64,000 nucleotides of DNA from the NCBI GenBank assembly GCA_020631105.1, contig JAHDHW010000006.1, positions 1 to 64,000 on the forward strand, read 5' to 3'. This document shows, piece by piece, positions 9,019-16,938 of this stretch. Position 1 is the stretch's first letter; each line of letters opens with the position of its first letter. Source of the DNA: Saprospiraceae bacterium (lineage in GTDB: Bacteria > Bacteroidota > Bacteroidia > Chitinophagales > Saprospiraceae). A program made the translations under genes and the position numbers. The notes under the pieces were generated by a model. That model made no database searches and was not told where the DNA came from. It saw nothing but the letters and a program-made list of their open reading frames with translations.

Positions 9019-10461
9019 TCAAAACTTCAGAGTTCCATCATCAATGTCATACAACTGGCCATTAATCAAGATTTTTTTCACCTTGCCTTTCTGGCTAAAA
9101 ATCAAAGATGGATTTCCTCCGATTTGAACGCTATTTTCAATATTCTGCTTGGGGAGTAATAAAGCATATGGCTTATTCAACCATAGTCTTTCTTCAGGTA
9201 TTTCTTTCACTCTAAAGGTGGTGTAACCATCCTTCAAAAGTTTTTTGAGTTTTTTCTTTTTCAATTTGCTCATAGACTTAAAAGTCTTAGGGTGCACTTT
9301 GCCTGAACTTGCCTTATAAGAAGACATATCCTGTTCTTCATAGCCATGTACAATACTTAGGTCACCAATATCTTTTATATTAGCTTTCAGGTAAAACTTA
9401 CTGTGCCGGTCGTATTCTATTTCAGCGTAGCGGATCGCTACATCCAGCGTATAATCTTTACCGCGTTTTTCTAATTGAATGTTTCGCAGCAAAAGGTCAT
9501 GAAAATGATTACTTTCATTAAAAGGAATCGCTTCGTAATCAAATTTTGATTTGCTTTTATATCGACCATTCGCAATCGCTTCAAAGGCACCCAGAAGCAT
9601 GACAAAATGTAGCTTTCTCAACTCTTGTTTTTCACGATCATTTTTAAGTCCTCCGGATTCAATAAGAATCGTACTACTCCCCCATTTTTGCATATTATCG
9701 CCAAATGCTCTGGGCTCAAAATCATCAGAATATTTAGCTACTTTGTTGGGAATATATGCCTGAAGCATTTCGTTCATTACTACGATTAATCTCATTGCAT
9801 TTCCTCTGACTTCATTCACTTCTTTCTCATAATTATAGGCAGGCGCTAAAAAAGAAACACTTGCATTTTCATTAGTTAAGCCTGCTCCATAGTATCGATT
9901 TTGATCGTGCAAATTAAAACCCCATGCTGCATCAAGACTATCTCTCATTCTCTTAAGTAATCTCGTCTCCGGGTTTTGTAACCTAAGTGCATCTCTATTC
10001 AAATCAACATTCAATGCATTCCGACGCTGATACCTTTCGGCACCATCAGGGTTGAGCATTGGAAGTATATGAATGCTCAACTCTTTCAGGAGTTGTTTTC
10101 TAAGTGGCTCAAACGTTTTGTCCGTTCCGTCAAAGAAATGCAAAATATCCATTAGTGCCATGGTAGCAGTTGGCTCATCACCGTGCATCTGCGACCACAA
10201 AAGAACCTGAACCGGTCCATTACCTAAAGAAACCAGATTAATATTTCTACCCTCTACTGACTTTCCGACCGCTTTAATACTTAGCCAATCTTTCTCTCGA
10301 AATTGATTAAGCACCTGCTCAATATCAGCATGTTTAAAGCGACGATGTGTAATCAAGGGTTCCTTGTAATCTGAAAAGGATTCATAAAGCTTTTGATGCA
10401 AGGGCTGCTGTCCCATAAGTAAACTAGAAGATATAAAGAATAAGAAAAATAAAATACGCAT
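9019..10461 (-). CDS. Secreted M14-family zinc carboxypeptidase
   Basis: This 480-aa protein has a signal peptide (to about residue 17) and an M14 metallocarboxypeptidase domain at about 35-300. The zinc motif HGDE gives His93 and Glu96, the third zinc ligand is probably the His of FNLHDQN, NVDLNRDA is the substrate-carboxylate-binding region, and ILIESGG supplies the likely catalytic Glu. The last 180 residues are an unassigned, lysine-rich extension with a predicted beta-rich end. The enzyme should trim C-terminal residues from peptides in the periplasm or outside. It sits between the deiminase and the serine hydrolase genes with short gaps (79 and 19 bases). Confidence 0.9.
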   Translation of the reverse strand: MRILFFLFFISSSLLMGQQPLHQKLYESFSDYKEPLITHRRFKHADIEQVLNQFREKDWLSIKAVGKSVEGRNINLVSLGNGPVQVLLWSQMHGDEPTATMALMDILHFFDGTDKTFEPLRKQLLKELSIHILPMLNPDGAERYQRRNALNVDLNRDALRLQNPETRLLKRMRDSLDAAWGFNLHDQNRYYGAGLTNENASVSFLAPAYNYEKEVNEVRGNAMRLIVVMNEMLQAYIPNKVAKYSDDFEPRAFGDNMQKWGSSTILIESGGLKNDREKQELRKLHFVMLLGAFEAIANGRYKSKSKFDYEAIPFNESNHFHDLLLRNIQLEKRGKDYTLDVAIRYAEIEYDRHSKFYLKANIKDIGDLSIVHGYEEQDMSSYKASSGKVHPKTFKSMSKLKKKKLKKLLKDGYTTFRVKEIPEERLWLNKPYALLLPKQNIENSVQIGGNPSLIFSQKGKVKKILINGQLYDIDDGTLKF

Positions 10462-10540
10462 GAATAAGAGTTTGATTTGGCAATTCGATCATTCCATCTC
10501 TGAATCTACGAAGTTGTTGGTTACATTGAAAATAATTCTT

Positions 10541-11854
10541 CTAAATCTTTGGTTCTTGCATCGTGATACAATGGATGCCACCGCCGCCCCAATTGATTGC
10601 TAATGCATCAAGCATAATTACTTTACGATCAGGAAATACAGATTCCAGGATTGATTTTGCTTTTTGATCTCTGTCTTTTATAGATTGATCCAGACCTTCT
10701 TGCCAGTATTTTTGTCCCAACACCACTTCATCTGTAATCAAAAAATTAAGGTAACTGGCAGCCGCAATTACTTTGACTGGTTCTCCAATCGGAAAAGTTG
10801 ATCCATCCTGGTAATCCAGCGTACTGATATAATCATATACGGAATCCCCGGGTTTCATAGTGCTAATGATAGTCTTTGGCAGCGGCATTCGAATTATTTT
10901 AAAAGGCTTCCCATCTTGGTCTGTAGATGCTAAAAGCCTTTTGTAGTTTTTTTCCATTCGCTGATGATTTTCCTGGGCAATGGGGTCATTTTCTAAATCT
11001 TCCGGAGCAACCTCAGCAAGTAAAATCGTTGAATCATTTACAAAGCGTGCAAACTCATCAATGTGCCCATTAGTAGTAATGACCGTGTATGCCTTTTGAC
11101 CATCTTCAAGCCTAAGAGGTCCTCGAAAAGTATGATCATCTTCATATAAGCCTTCTGCCAGCCAAATTACTTTTTGAACACCTAGTACTCTTTTAAATTC
11201 TGCTTCCATTTGAGTCTTTGTCCAATTAGGGTTACGTCCCTCCTCAACAGTTTCAACAACCATAAGTACTCCTTCTCCATTAACCTCCCGATTTCCTCCT
11301 TCACTAATCATATCACTTTCTATTATTGGTAAATTTTTAAGCTGTGCAACTCGTTCATCATATTGCTCCAATCGGATGGTATACTCATCCATTTCATCAA
11401 TGGGGGTATACCCCCAGGCATTAAAATTAAAATCAACAATAGCTTTTTGACCATTGGATAACTTTACATAATTGGGTCCCATATCCCTAACCCATAATTC
11501 CTCGCCTGGCACCTCTATCAGCTCTACCCGGCCACTCTCCAAAGCACTCGCAGGAATACTTGAGCGGGCGCGTTTCAGTAAATCAGGTGAAGAACATGTC
11601 ACGACGATATTAGTATGCGGATGTAAGCGATCAATAATTTCTAAGGTTACTTGCTCATTGGATAAGCCTTCAACATGATCCATCGGTGACCACATGAGCC
11701 AGATTGCTTCCTGTGGGTCATACTCCGCGGGCTGGTGTACAACGTAGACAGAATCTGACTGCCAATTGGCCTGAGTACTACTTTCCTGGTTTTTATCCGG
11801 AGCACACGAATAGAAAAAAAGAATTACTAATAGAAAAAGAGGCGCTCGGAACAT
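10541..11854 (-). CDS. Lipoprotein agmatine deiminase / peptidylarginine deiminase-like protein
   Basis: This 437-aa protein belongs to the PAD_porph guanidine-deiminase family. Visible signatures are WVRDMGP near residue 120, EGGNREV, NGHIDEF and the C-terminal GGGIHC with the nucleophile Cys429. Cytoplasmic agmatine deiminases convert agmatine to N-carbamoylputrescine, and the Porphyromonas relative citrullinates protein arginines. Unlike most agmatine deiminases, this one has a lipoprotein signal with lipobox FFYSC (Cys17), so it should act outside the cytoplasm. It heads a probable four-gene operon with an M14 carboxypeptidase, a serine hydrolase and an NhaC-type transporter. Whether free agmatine or peptide arginine is the substrate is open. 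Confidence 0.85.
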   Translation of the reverse strand: MFRAPLFLLVILFFYSCAPDKNQESSTQANWQSDSVYVVHQPAEYDPQEAIWLMWSPMDHVEGLSNEQVTLEIIDRLHPHTNIVVTCSSPDLLKRARSSIPASALESGRVELIEVPGEELWVRDMGPNYVKLSNGQKAIVDFNFNAWGYTPIDEMDEYTIRLEQYDERVAQLKNLPIIESDMISEGGNREVNGEGVLMVVETVEEGRNPNWTKTQMEAEFKRVLGVQKVIWLAEGLYEDDHTFRGPLRLEDGQKAYTVITTNGHIDEFARFVNDSTILLAEVAPEDLENDPIAQENHQRMEKNYKRLLASTDQDGKPFKIIRMPLPKTIISTMKPGDSVYDYISTLDYQDGSTFPIGEPVKVIAAASYLNFLITDEVVLGQKYWQEGLDQSIKDRDQKAKSILESVFPDRKVIMLDALAINWGGGGIHCITMQEPKI

Positions 11855-11883
11855 AATAAATATAGGGTCTTTGAAGAAAAAGT

Positions 11884-11917
11884 AGAGATTAACCGCACTT
11901 TTGATTGGTTAATCTCT
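11884..11917 (-). promoter_or_regulatory. Leader inverted repeat, attenuator-like or operator
   Basis: AGAGATTAACC (11884-11894) and GGTTAATCTCT (11907-11917) form a perfect 11-bp inverted repeat with a 12-base loop. It lies 29 bases upstream of the deiminase start. Read on the minus strand, the hairpin is followed by ACTTTTTCTTC, so it resembles an intrinsic terminator in the leader. Equally, it could be a two-fold binding site for the divergent Lrp/AsnC regulator. Confidence 0.6.
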
Positions 11918-11950
11918 CTTGAAAAAGCGTGTTGTAATTATTCTTAAGTC

Positions 11951-11973
11951 ACCCTAAAATACAATTCTAGGGT
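11951..11973. promoter_or_regulatory. Candidate operator inverted repeat
   Basis: ACCCTA (11951-11956) and TAGGGT (11968-11973) form a perfect 6-bp inverted repeat spaced by 11 bases, giving a 17-base centre-to-centre distance. The size suits a dimeric regulator. Its short arms mean it may be chance. Confidence 0.35.
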
Positions 11974-12223
11974 TAATTACATCTTAATTTGGTAGTGGCA
12001 GAGGAAATGAAATTAGCTTTGGATGAAGATTAAAAAGATAACTCAAAATGAAATTATCTTCACTTTTCTTATAAATATAAGCTATAATTTAGCACAATTC
12101 GTATATTTTTTTGCGTTTTCTTTCGTTTTGTCAGCTATCAGAATGTAGATAATTTTTTATAACCCAAAAAACTTCTTTTACATTCCTTATTTTAGCGATA
12201 TTACTGTATAAGCAAAACGAAAA

Positions 12224-12685
12224 ATGAAAACGGAGAACCAATTGGACGAGTTCGATCAAAAGCTAATTCAGCTTTTAAAAAAAGATGGCCGAATGTCTTT
12301 TACAGATATTGCAGCGGAATTAAACGTTGCTGTTTCTACCGTCCGAAATCGCTATAATAAACTAAAGGATGATAAAATTCTCCATATTCTTGGCTGGGTT
12401 GATCCAACACGAACATCTTATACAGTCTATAATAGACTGACGATTGAAGTAGAGCCATCCTCTTTGGTAGATAAAGTAGCGGATGCCTTAGTACGTATTG
12501 AAGAAGTTTCTTTCTTGGGGATTACCTCTGGTCCAACAGATATCGAAATTAATTTGCTCTGTCGGGACAATGAGCATTTGCTGCAAGTAATGCGGGATAA
12601 AATTCATTCGATCAAAGGTATTCACCGAACCAATTCAACGGTTTATTATGAAGTCAGAAAGTGGGCTTCTCACGAAATTGATTAA
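12224..12685 (+). CDS. Lrp/AsnC-family transcriptional regulator
   Basis: This 153-aa protein has an N-terminal winged helix-turn-helix (residues about 7-60, LDEFDQKLIQLLKKDGRMSF followed by the recognition helix VSTVRNRYNKL) and a C-terminal ligand-binding RAM domain (about 70-150). Family members sense amino acids or related small molecules and assemble as octamers on DNA. It is divergent from the deiminase-peptidase operon, the usual arrangement for a local regulator, so it probably controls that operon. That target is inferred from position only. Confidence 0.9.
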   Translation: MKTENQLDEFDQKLIQLLKKDGRMSFTDIAAELNVAVSTVRNRYNKLKDDKILHILGWVDPTRTSYTVYNRLTIEVEPSSLVDKVADALVRIEEVSFLGITSGPTDIEINLLCRDNEHLLQVMRDKIHSIKGIHRTNSTVYYEVRKWASHEID

Positions 12686-12706
12686 AAAGTTATAGACTAC
12701 CCTGAA

Positions 12707-13435
12707 TCATTTTTTTATCCGCTCAAAAAAAGCAGCCCGATAGCTCCCGCCAATCGGGATAGATAGTCCATCAATAAGAAGCAGATTACCTTCTATCTGT
12801 TGTACGAAATCCAGGTTAACAATATAAGATTTATGTACCCTGATAAATCGGTCAGCGGGCAGGTCCTCCATAACATCCTTGAGGTTTTGTAAAGTGATTA
12901 CTTTTTGATCCGTACAGTTAAAGCGCAGATAATTTTTTAGCCCTTCTACATATTTAATGGTATTAAACCGAATCTGGTGATATTTATGCTTAGCGTCCCC
13001 TTTAACAAAAATCGCTTCGGCTTCCTGCGTTTTTGTCAGCGTAGGTACGATCGGCGAATGCTTAATATTATCCTGGGATTGTTTGACCTGACTAACGGCT
13101 CTTAAAAATCTATCAAAAGAAAAAGGCTTTAGCAAATAATCCATCACCTGATATTCATAACCCTTCAGGGCGTACTCCGAATAAGCAGTCGTCAAAATAA
13201 CCGGGCAAGTTGGCCCAACAATGTCTAATAATTGCAATCCGGTCAGATCATCCATCTGGATATCCAAAAATAGTAAATCGACTTTTTTAGCCTTTAACAA
13301 ATCCATTGCATCCCACACCGATGAAGTCGCCAGTTCCATTGTTAAAAACGGCGTACGTTCCACATATGCACTCAATATTTTTAGTGCATGTGGCTCATCA
13401 TCAAGGGCCAAACATTTGAATTGTTGTTCGCTCAT
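12707..13435 (-). CDS. LytTR-type response regulator
   Basis: This 242-aa protein has a receiver domain (residues about 6-120) with acidic residues DDE near the start, the phospho-acceptor Asp in LLFLDIQMDD, TTAYS and a conserved Lys in YLLKPF. A LytTR DNA-binding domain follows (about 140-242, including FIRVHKSYIVNLD). It starts within the stop codon of the upstream histidine kinase gene (4-base overlap, ATGA), so the two are co-transcribed and form a pair. Its targets are not evident from the neighbourhood. Confidence 0.92.
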   Translation of the reverse strand: MSEQQFKCLALDDEPHALKILSAYVERTPFLTMELATSSVWDAMDLLKAKKVDLLFLDIQMDDLTGLQLLDIVGPTCPVILTTAYSEYALKGYEYQVMDYLLKPFSFDRFLRAVSQVKQSQDNIKHSPIVPTLTKTQEAEAIFVKGDAKHKYHQIRFNTIKYVEGLKNYLRFNCTDQKVITLQNLKDVMEDLPADRFIRVHKSYIVNLDFVQQIEGNLLLIDGLSIPIGGSYRAAFFERIKK

Positions 13436-14430
13436 AATTCGATTTGCAAATAGACATTGAATTGCTTTGATTCATCATTAATTTGCAATTCATATTTATC
13501 AGGATATAAAAGATCCAATCTTTTTCGGACATTTTCCAGTCCGATACCACTACTATAGTCTTTTTGTTTTTCTCCACTTATATTATAGCAACTAAAGCTA
13601 AGCTGCTTATCTTTTTCAATGATCTCCAGTCGAACCGGATTTTGGGGGTCATTGAATTTTCCGTGCTTAAAGGCGTTTTCGACAAAAGGTAAAAAGAGTA
13701 AGGGCTCTACTAGTATTTCGGGGTGCTCTACCATACTTTCAAATTGCACAAAACATTGGTCGCCAAATCTTTTTTCAAAAAGTGAAATGAAGTTTTTTAA
13801 CAGCTGAATCTCGCTAGTCAATGTAACTTTTTTTTCTTTGGCGCTCTCTACACTGTGTCGTAATACATCAGAAAACTGCATGATCGTATCGGCTAATGGC
13901 GGACTAACAAGGTAAGCCTCTGTATGCAAAAAACTCATCGTATTGAATAGAAAATGAGGATTGATTTGCGATCGAAGATTAGCCAGCTCAGCGTCCGATT
14001 TTTCCTTCTGAAGTTGAAGTCGTACTTTGTCACTGGCTACTTTTCGCTCTATCAAAAAAACGAGACTACCTCCAAGGACCGGAAGAAACCCACGCCATAA
14101 ATTATCCCAGACAAAGTACGTAAAGGATCGATTATAATAGTTTGTAAATCCAAGAAAGATATCAAATAATACTTCCTGGACTAGGTATCGAGTGAGCACA
14201 AATACAGTGATACCAATAATCGAGATCATTGCCAGTCTTAGAAGACTATAGTTTTTAAAGAGCCATGGTGCTAAATAAAAATATACTAAGTAGAACACCC
14301 CCATCAGGATTAAATCATAACTGATTAATACTGCTGTTGACTTAAAGTTTACATCTCCGTCTGCAAAGTAACTTAAGTAACGATGTCCTAAAAAAAGGAT
14401 CCAGCCTAATATGTGTTGTAATATCTTCAA
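13432..14430 (-). CDS. LytS-like sensor histidine kinase (His_kinase family)
   Basis: This 332-aa membrane kinase has about four N-terminal hydrophobic helices (residues 1-125), a short coiled linker, the phospho-acceptor region QINPHFLFNT near residue 175, and a HATPase domain with PFVENAFKHG and GIGLENV. It is paired with the overlapping LytTR regulator. No periplasmic sensor domain is visible, so the signal is probably sensed in or at the membrane. The start codon is TTG: an in-frame stop lies two codons upstream and there is no ATG before the first helix. Confidence 0.9.
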   Translation of the reverse strand: MKILQHILGWILFLGHRYLSYFADGDVNFKSTAVLISYDLILMGVFYLVYFYLAPWLFKNYSLLRLAMISIIGITVFVLTRYLVQEVLFDIFLGFTNYYNRSFTYFVWDNLWRGFLPVLGGSLVFLIERKVASDKVRLQLQKEKSDAELANLRSQINPHFLFNTMSFLHTEAYLVSPPLADTIMQFSDVLRHSVESAKEKKVTLTSEIQLLKNFISLFEKRFGDQCFVQFESMVEHPEILVEPLLFLPFVENAFKHGKFNDPQNPVRLEIIEKDKQLSFSCYNISGEKQKDYSSGIGLENVRKRLDLLYPDKYELQINDESKQFNVYLQIEL

Positions 14431-14642
14431 CGATTTCTAATTTAAACTTAAGCTATAATTTATTATTCAAATTCATGCTTTTTTTACATCAAACTATCCT
14501 TTTATTACACCAATTCCATTTTTCAGCTATATCATCCCAAAAGTAAATGATCTTCCCAATTGATACTAAATACTGGCTAATTGGTAAAACAAAATTGTCA
14601 GAAAATGCAATTGCGCTCATCTTTGAACCAAACATTAGAAAT

Positions 14643-15884
14643 ATGAAAAATATACACCTTATCCTTCTTACAATAGTCTTAATGACTTTACAAACTGTAA
14701 ATGCTCAAGATAGCTTATTACGACAAGACTTATCCAAGCACGTTTACCACTTTGATTTAAAAGACAATCAACTCAGCGGACCGGGGGCTGATTTACTCCG
14801 CAAGGAAGCTATGAAAACTCAGTATTTCCTCATCGGCGAATATCATGGTTCAAAACTCATTTCAAATTTCACAAGGGCCATGATTCCTATTTTGCACGAA
14901 GCCGGCTACCAACACTTCGGAGTCGAAGTTGGCCCCCACTCTGCTGAGCTACTAAAAGAGATGGCTAAAGATCCTCAAAAAACTACTAGCCAACTCAACA
15001 CCTTTAACCAACGATATAGTGTGATTGAAGAGGACAGTAGTATCTGGACACCAATCCCTTTCTTTGAGTACGAAGAAGATGCAGCATTCTTAGAAGCAGC
15101 AATGAAAAACGGCTGGAACTTATATGGACTTGACCAGGAGTTTTGCTATGGGTATATTCCGCTGATCGACCGGATGTACGCCCAACTTTCAAAAGAAGAT
15201 CAAAAAGAGTTATGGACCTTACATCAGTCCCTGAGGGATTCTATTCAATCCTATTACAAGATGAATGAACTTGATCAACAACGGCTCTCCGTTTCCATGA
15301 CCGCATCTCCATTGTTCAAAAAGTATCTAAAAAAAGCGTCCAAGCACCATGAGGCTAATCAGGCAATCGCAGATGCACTATTAACCACTACCAAAATCTA
15401 TCACTATAATGCGACCAGAGATTATCTGGAGTGTAATAGTACCCGGATTGACTACATGAAAACGAATTTGTTTAAGGCATTCGAAGAGCAGAATTTTGAT
15501 CTAAAGAAAGATAAAATGCTTTTGAAAATGGGGAGTATTCACACTGCAAAAGGATTTAGTTGGTTAAGTCTTTACGAATTGGGAAACACCTTGCATGAGC
15601 TTGCTTCCTTTCATCAGAATGAATCAATTCACTTAAGCTTTTCTAGTCGTTTTGAAAAAGAAGACGGGAAAATCATTGATGCACTTGACAACAAAGAAGG
15701 CTATGCATATCGATACGTTGATCTACTTCAGTTTGGTAAAAAAGATCAATGGACTATCATAGATTTACGTCCCTTAAAAGAAAAAATATATTACCATCAA
15801 AAGTATAAAATAAGCGATTTGATGAAAGATATATTCAGGCAGCATGATTTATTCATTATTGCTCCGGTTGAAGAATTCAATTGA
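14643..15884 (+). CDS. Secreted EreA/ChaN-like protein of unknown function
   Basis: This 413-aa protein has a signal peptide (MKNIHLILL ... VNAQD). I chose the ATG at 14643 rather than the in-frame ATG at 14547 because the upstream 32 residues would bury the signal peptide. Near residue 60 it has FLIGEYHGS followed by GYQHFGVEVGPHS, and near residue 300 KMGSIHTAKG. These Gly-Glu-x-His / Val-Glu / Gly-x-x-His patterns are the metal or catalytic positions of the erythromycin esterase-ChaN-TraB/TIKI superfamily. No specific substrate can be named. The following gene encodes another apparent member of the same broad superfamily, 41 bases downstream. Confidence 0.7.
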   Translation: MKNIHLILLTIVLMTLQTVNAQDSLLRQDLSKHVYHFDLKDNQLSGPGADLLRKEAMKTQYFLIGEYHGSKLISNFTRAMIPILHEAGYQHFGVEVGPHSAELLKEMAKDPQKTTSQLNTFNQRYSVIEEDSSIWTPIPFFEYEEDAAFLEAAMKNGWNLYGLDQEFCYGYIPLIDRMYAQLSKEDQKELWTLHQSLRDSIQSYYKMNELDQQRLSVSMTASPLFKKYLKKASKHHEANQAIADALLTTTKIYHYNATRDYLECNSTRIDYMKTNLFKAFEEQNFDLKKDKMLLKMGSIHTAKGFSWLSLYELGNTLHELASFHQNESIHLSFSSRFEKEDGKIIDALDNKEGYAYRYVDLLQFGKKDQWTIIDLRPLKEKIYYHQKYKISDLMKDIFRQHDLFIIAPVEEFN

Positions 15885-15925
15885 TTATAACCTTTATCCA
15901 ATTACTAAGCTAAACTTAAAACATC

Positions 15926-16840
15926 ATGAAATATTTCCTTTCTTTCTCTATACCAAGTCTTGTATTATTTATCTTATTCGCCTGTGCTCCGTCCGCTGAT
16001 CCTCCTACGGAGGAAGCTGCGAAGGATGATCGTAAGGAAGTCGTACTTTTGGGATTATGGCATTTCTCCAACCCGGGAGCAGACGAATATAATACCACCG
16101 TAGAAAATTACTTTTCAGATCGTCGACAACAAGAAATCAACCAGGTAAACCAAGCGTTGGCTAAATACAATCCTAGCAAAGTATTCGTAGAATGTATGTC
16201 CTCTGATCAAGCCTATTTCGATTCCTTATACCAGGAAAAGGATTTTGATCCCCAAAAATTGGCTAATAGCAGAGGCACCAGTGAGCACTATCAAATTGGT
16301 TTTAAACTAAGCAAAATGCTTGGACTCAATGGTGTTGAATGTGTTGATGCTCCTGGCTTATGGCTCGGCTCCGCAGCTAATGAAGTTGCAGCAAAACAAT
16401 ACCCCGCACTTGATGCCGCTTTTACCAAAAAAATGGAAGAACACATCCACGAAGAAAACCAATTTTTAAAAGAGCACAGCATTGCTGAAGGCTTGGTTCG
16501 ATATAACACCAAAGAATCATTAGGCCTGAATCACGATATTTATATTTCGTTTTTCAGTTCTATTATTGACCAATCTAAAGAAGAAGATTTTCCGGTATTT
16601 TATAAGGATGAAAAAGAAGACAGACTTGCCATAAGTCCGGATCAAAAGTACATTGGAGCCGAACTCATTTCAGAGTGGTATCGGCGAAACATAAAAATCT
16701 TTAGTAAAGTACTGGAGCGCGTTGAGGAAGACGACGATCGTATTTTAATCATTTTCGGTCAAGGACATATTCCAATTCTAAGAAGAATGTTCGATGATCA
16801 TCCAAAATACCGAATAGTTGAGGTTGCTGAGGTGCTTTAA
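15926..16840 (+). CDS. DUF5694-type lipoprotein
   Basis: This 304-aa protein has a lipoprotein signal with LFAC (Cys20). The mature domain opens with VVLLGLWHFSNPGAD and continues with KVFVEC, NGVECVD and IIFGQGHIPIL, the pattern I associate with DUF5694, a distant TraB/TIKI-like family. Function is unknown; related folds bind metal and some are peptidases. It is 41 bases downstream of the EreA/ChaN-like gene and probably co-transcribed. A strong two-way terminator follows. Confidence 0.75.
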   Translation: MKYFLSFSIPSLVLFILFACAPSADPPTEEAAKDDRKEVVLLGLWHFSNPGADEYNTTVENYFSDRRQQEINQVNQALAKYNPSKVFVECMSSDQAYFDSLYQEKDFDPQKLANSRGTSEHYQIGFKLSKMLGLNGVECVDAPGLWLGSAANEVAAKQYPALDAAFTKKMEEHIHEENQFLKEHSIAEGLVRYNTKESLGLNHDIYISFFSSIIDQSKEEDFPVFYKDEKEDRLAISPDQKYIGAELISEWYRRNIKIFSKVLERVEEDDDRILIIFGQGHIPILRRMFDDHPKYRIVEVAEVL

Positions 16841-16881
16841 ATCTCTTTCCTTCCCCAAAGCATGATTTCATATAAAAAAGC

Positions 16882-16918
16882 AAAGGTGATTTGACTAGTT
16901 GTCAAACCACCTTTCTTT
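16882..16918. terminator. Bidirectional intrinsic terminator
   Basis: AAAGGTGATTTGAC (16882-16895) pairs with GTCAAACCACCTTT (16901-16914) with one mismatch and a 5-base loop. A T-rich tail lies to the right (CTTT) and an A-rich run to the left (ATAAAAAAG), so it can end both the DUF5694 transcript and the converging OmpA transcript. Confidence 0.8.
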
Positions 16919-16938
16919 ATTAAGCTCAGGCTGATCGT

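Larger units (their letters stand above)
11855..12223. promoter_or_regulatory. Divergent control region between the deiminase operon and the Lrp/AsnC regulator
   Basis: This 369-base gene-free stretch separates the minus-strand deiminase operon from the plus-strand Lrp gene. It is AT-rich and holds two inverted repeats (11884-11917 and 11951-11973) on the operon side. GGTTAAT occurs three times in one orientation or the other (as GATTAACC at 11887-11894, then at 11907-11913 and 11971-11977). I see no ORF of note and no clear full Bacteroidota promoter on either strand. Confidence 0.6.

Noticed and set aside
13221-13807. Open frames on the plus strand across the two-component genes
   Set aside because: They lie wholly inside the conserved kinase and regulator genes on the other strand and show no protein-like pattern.
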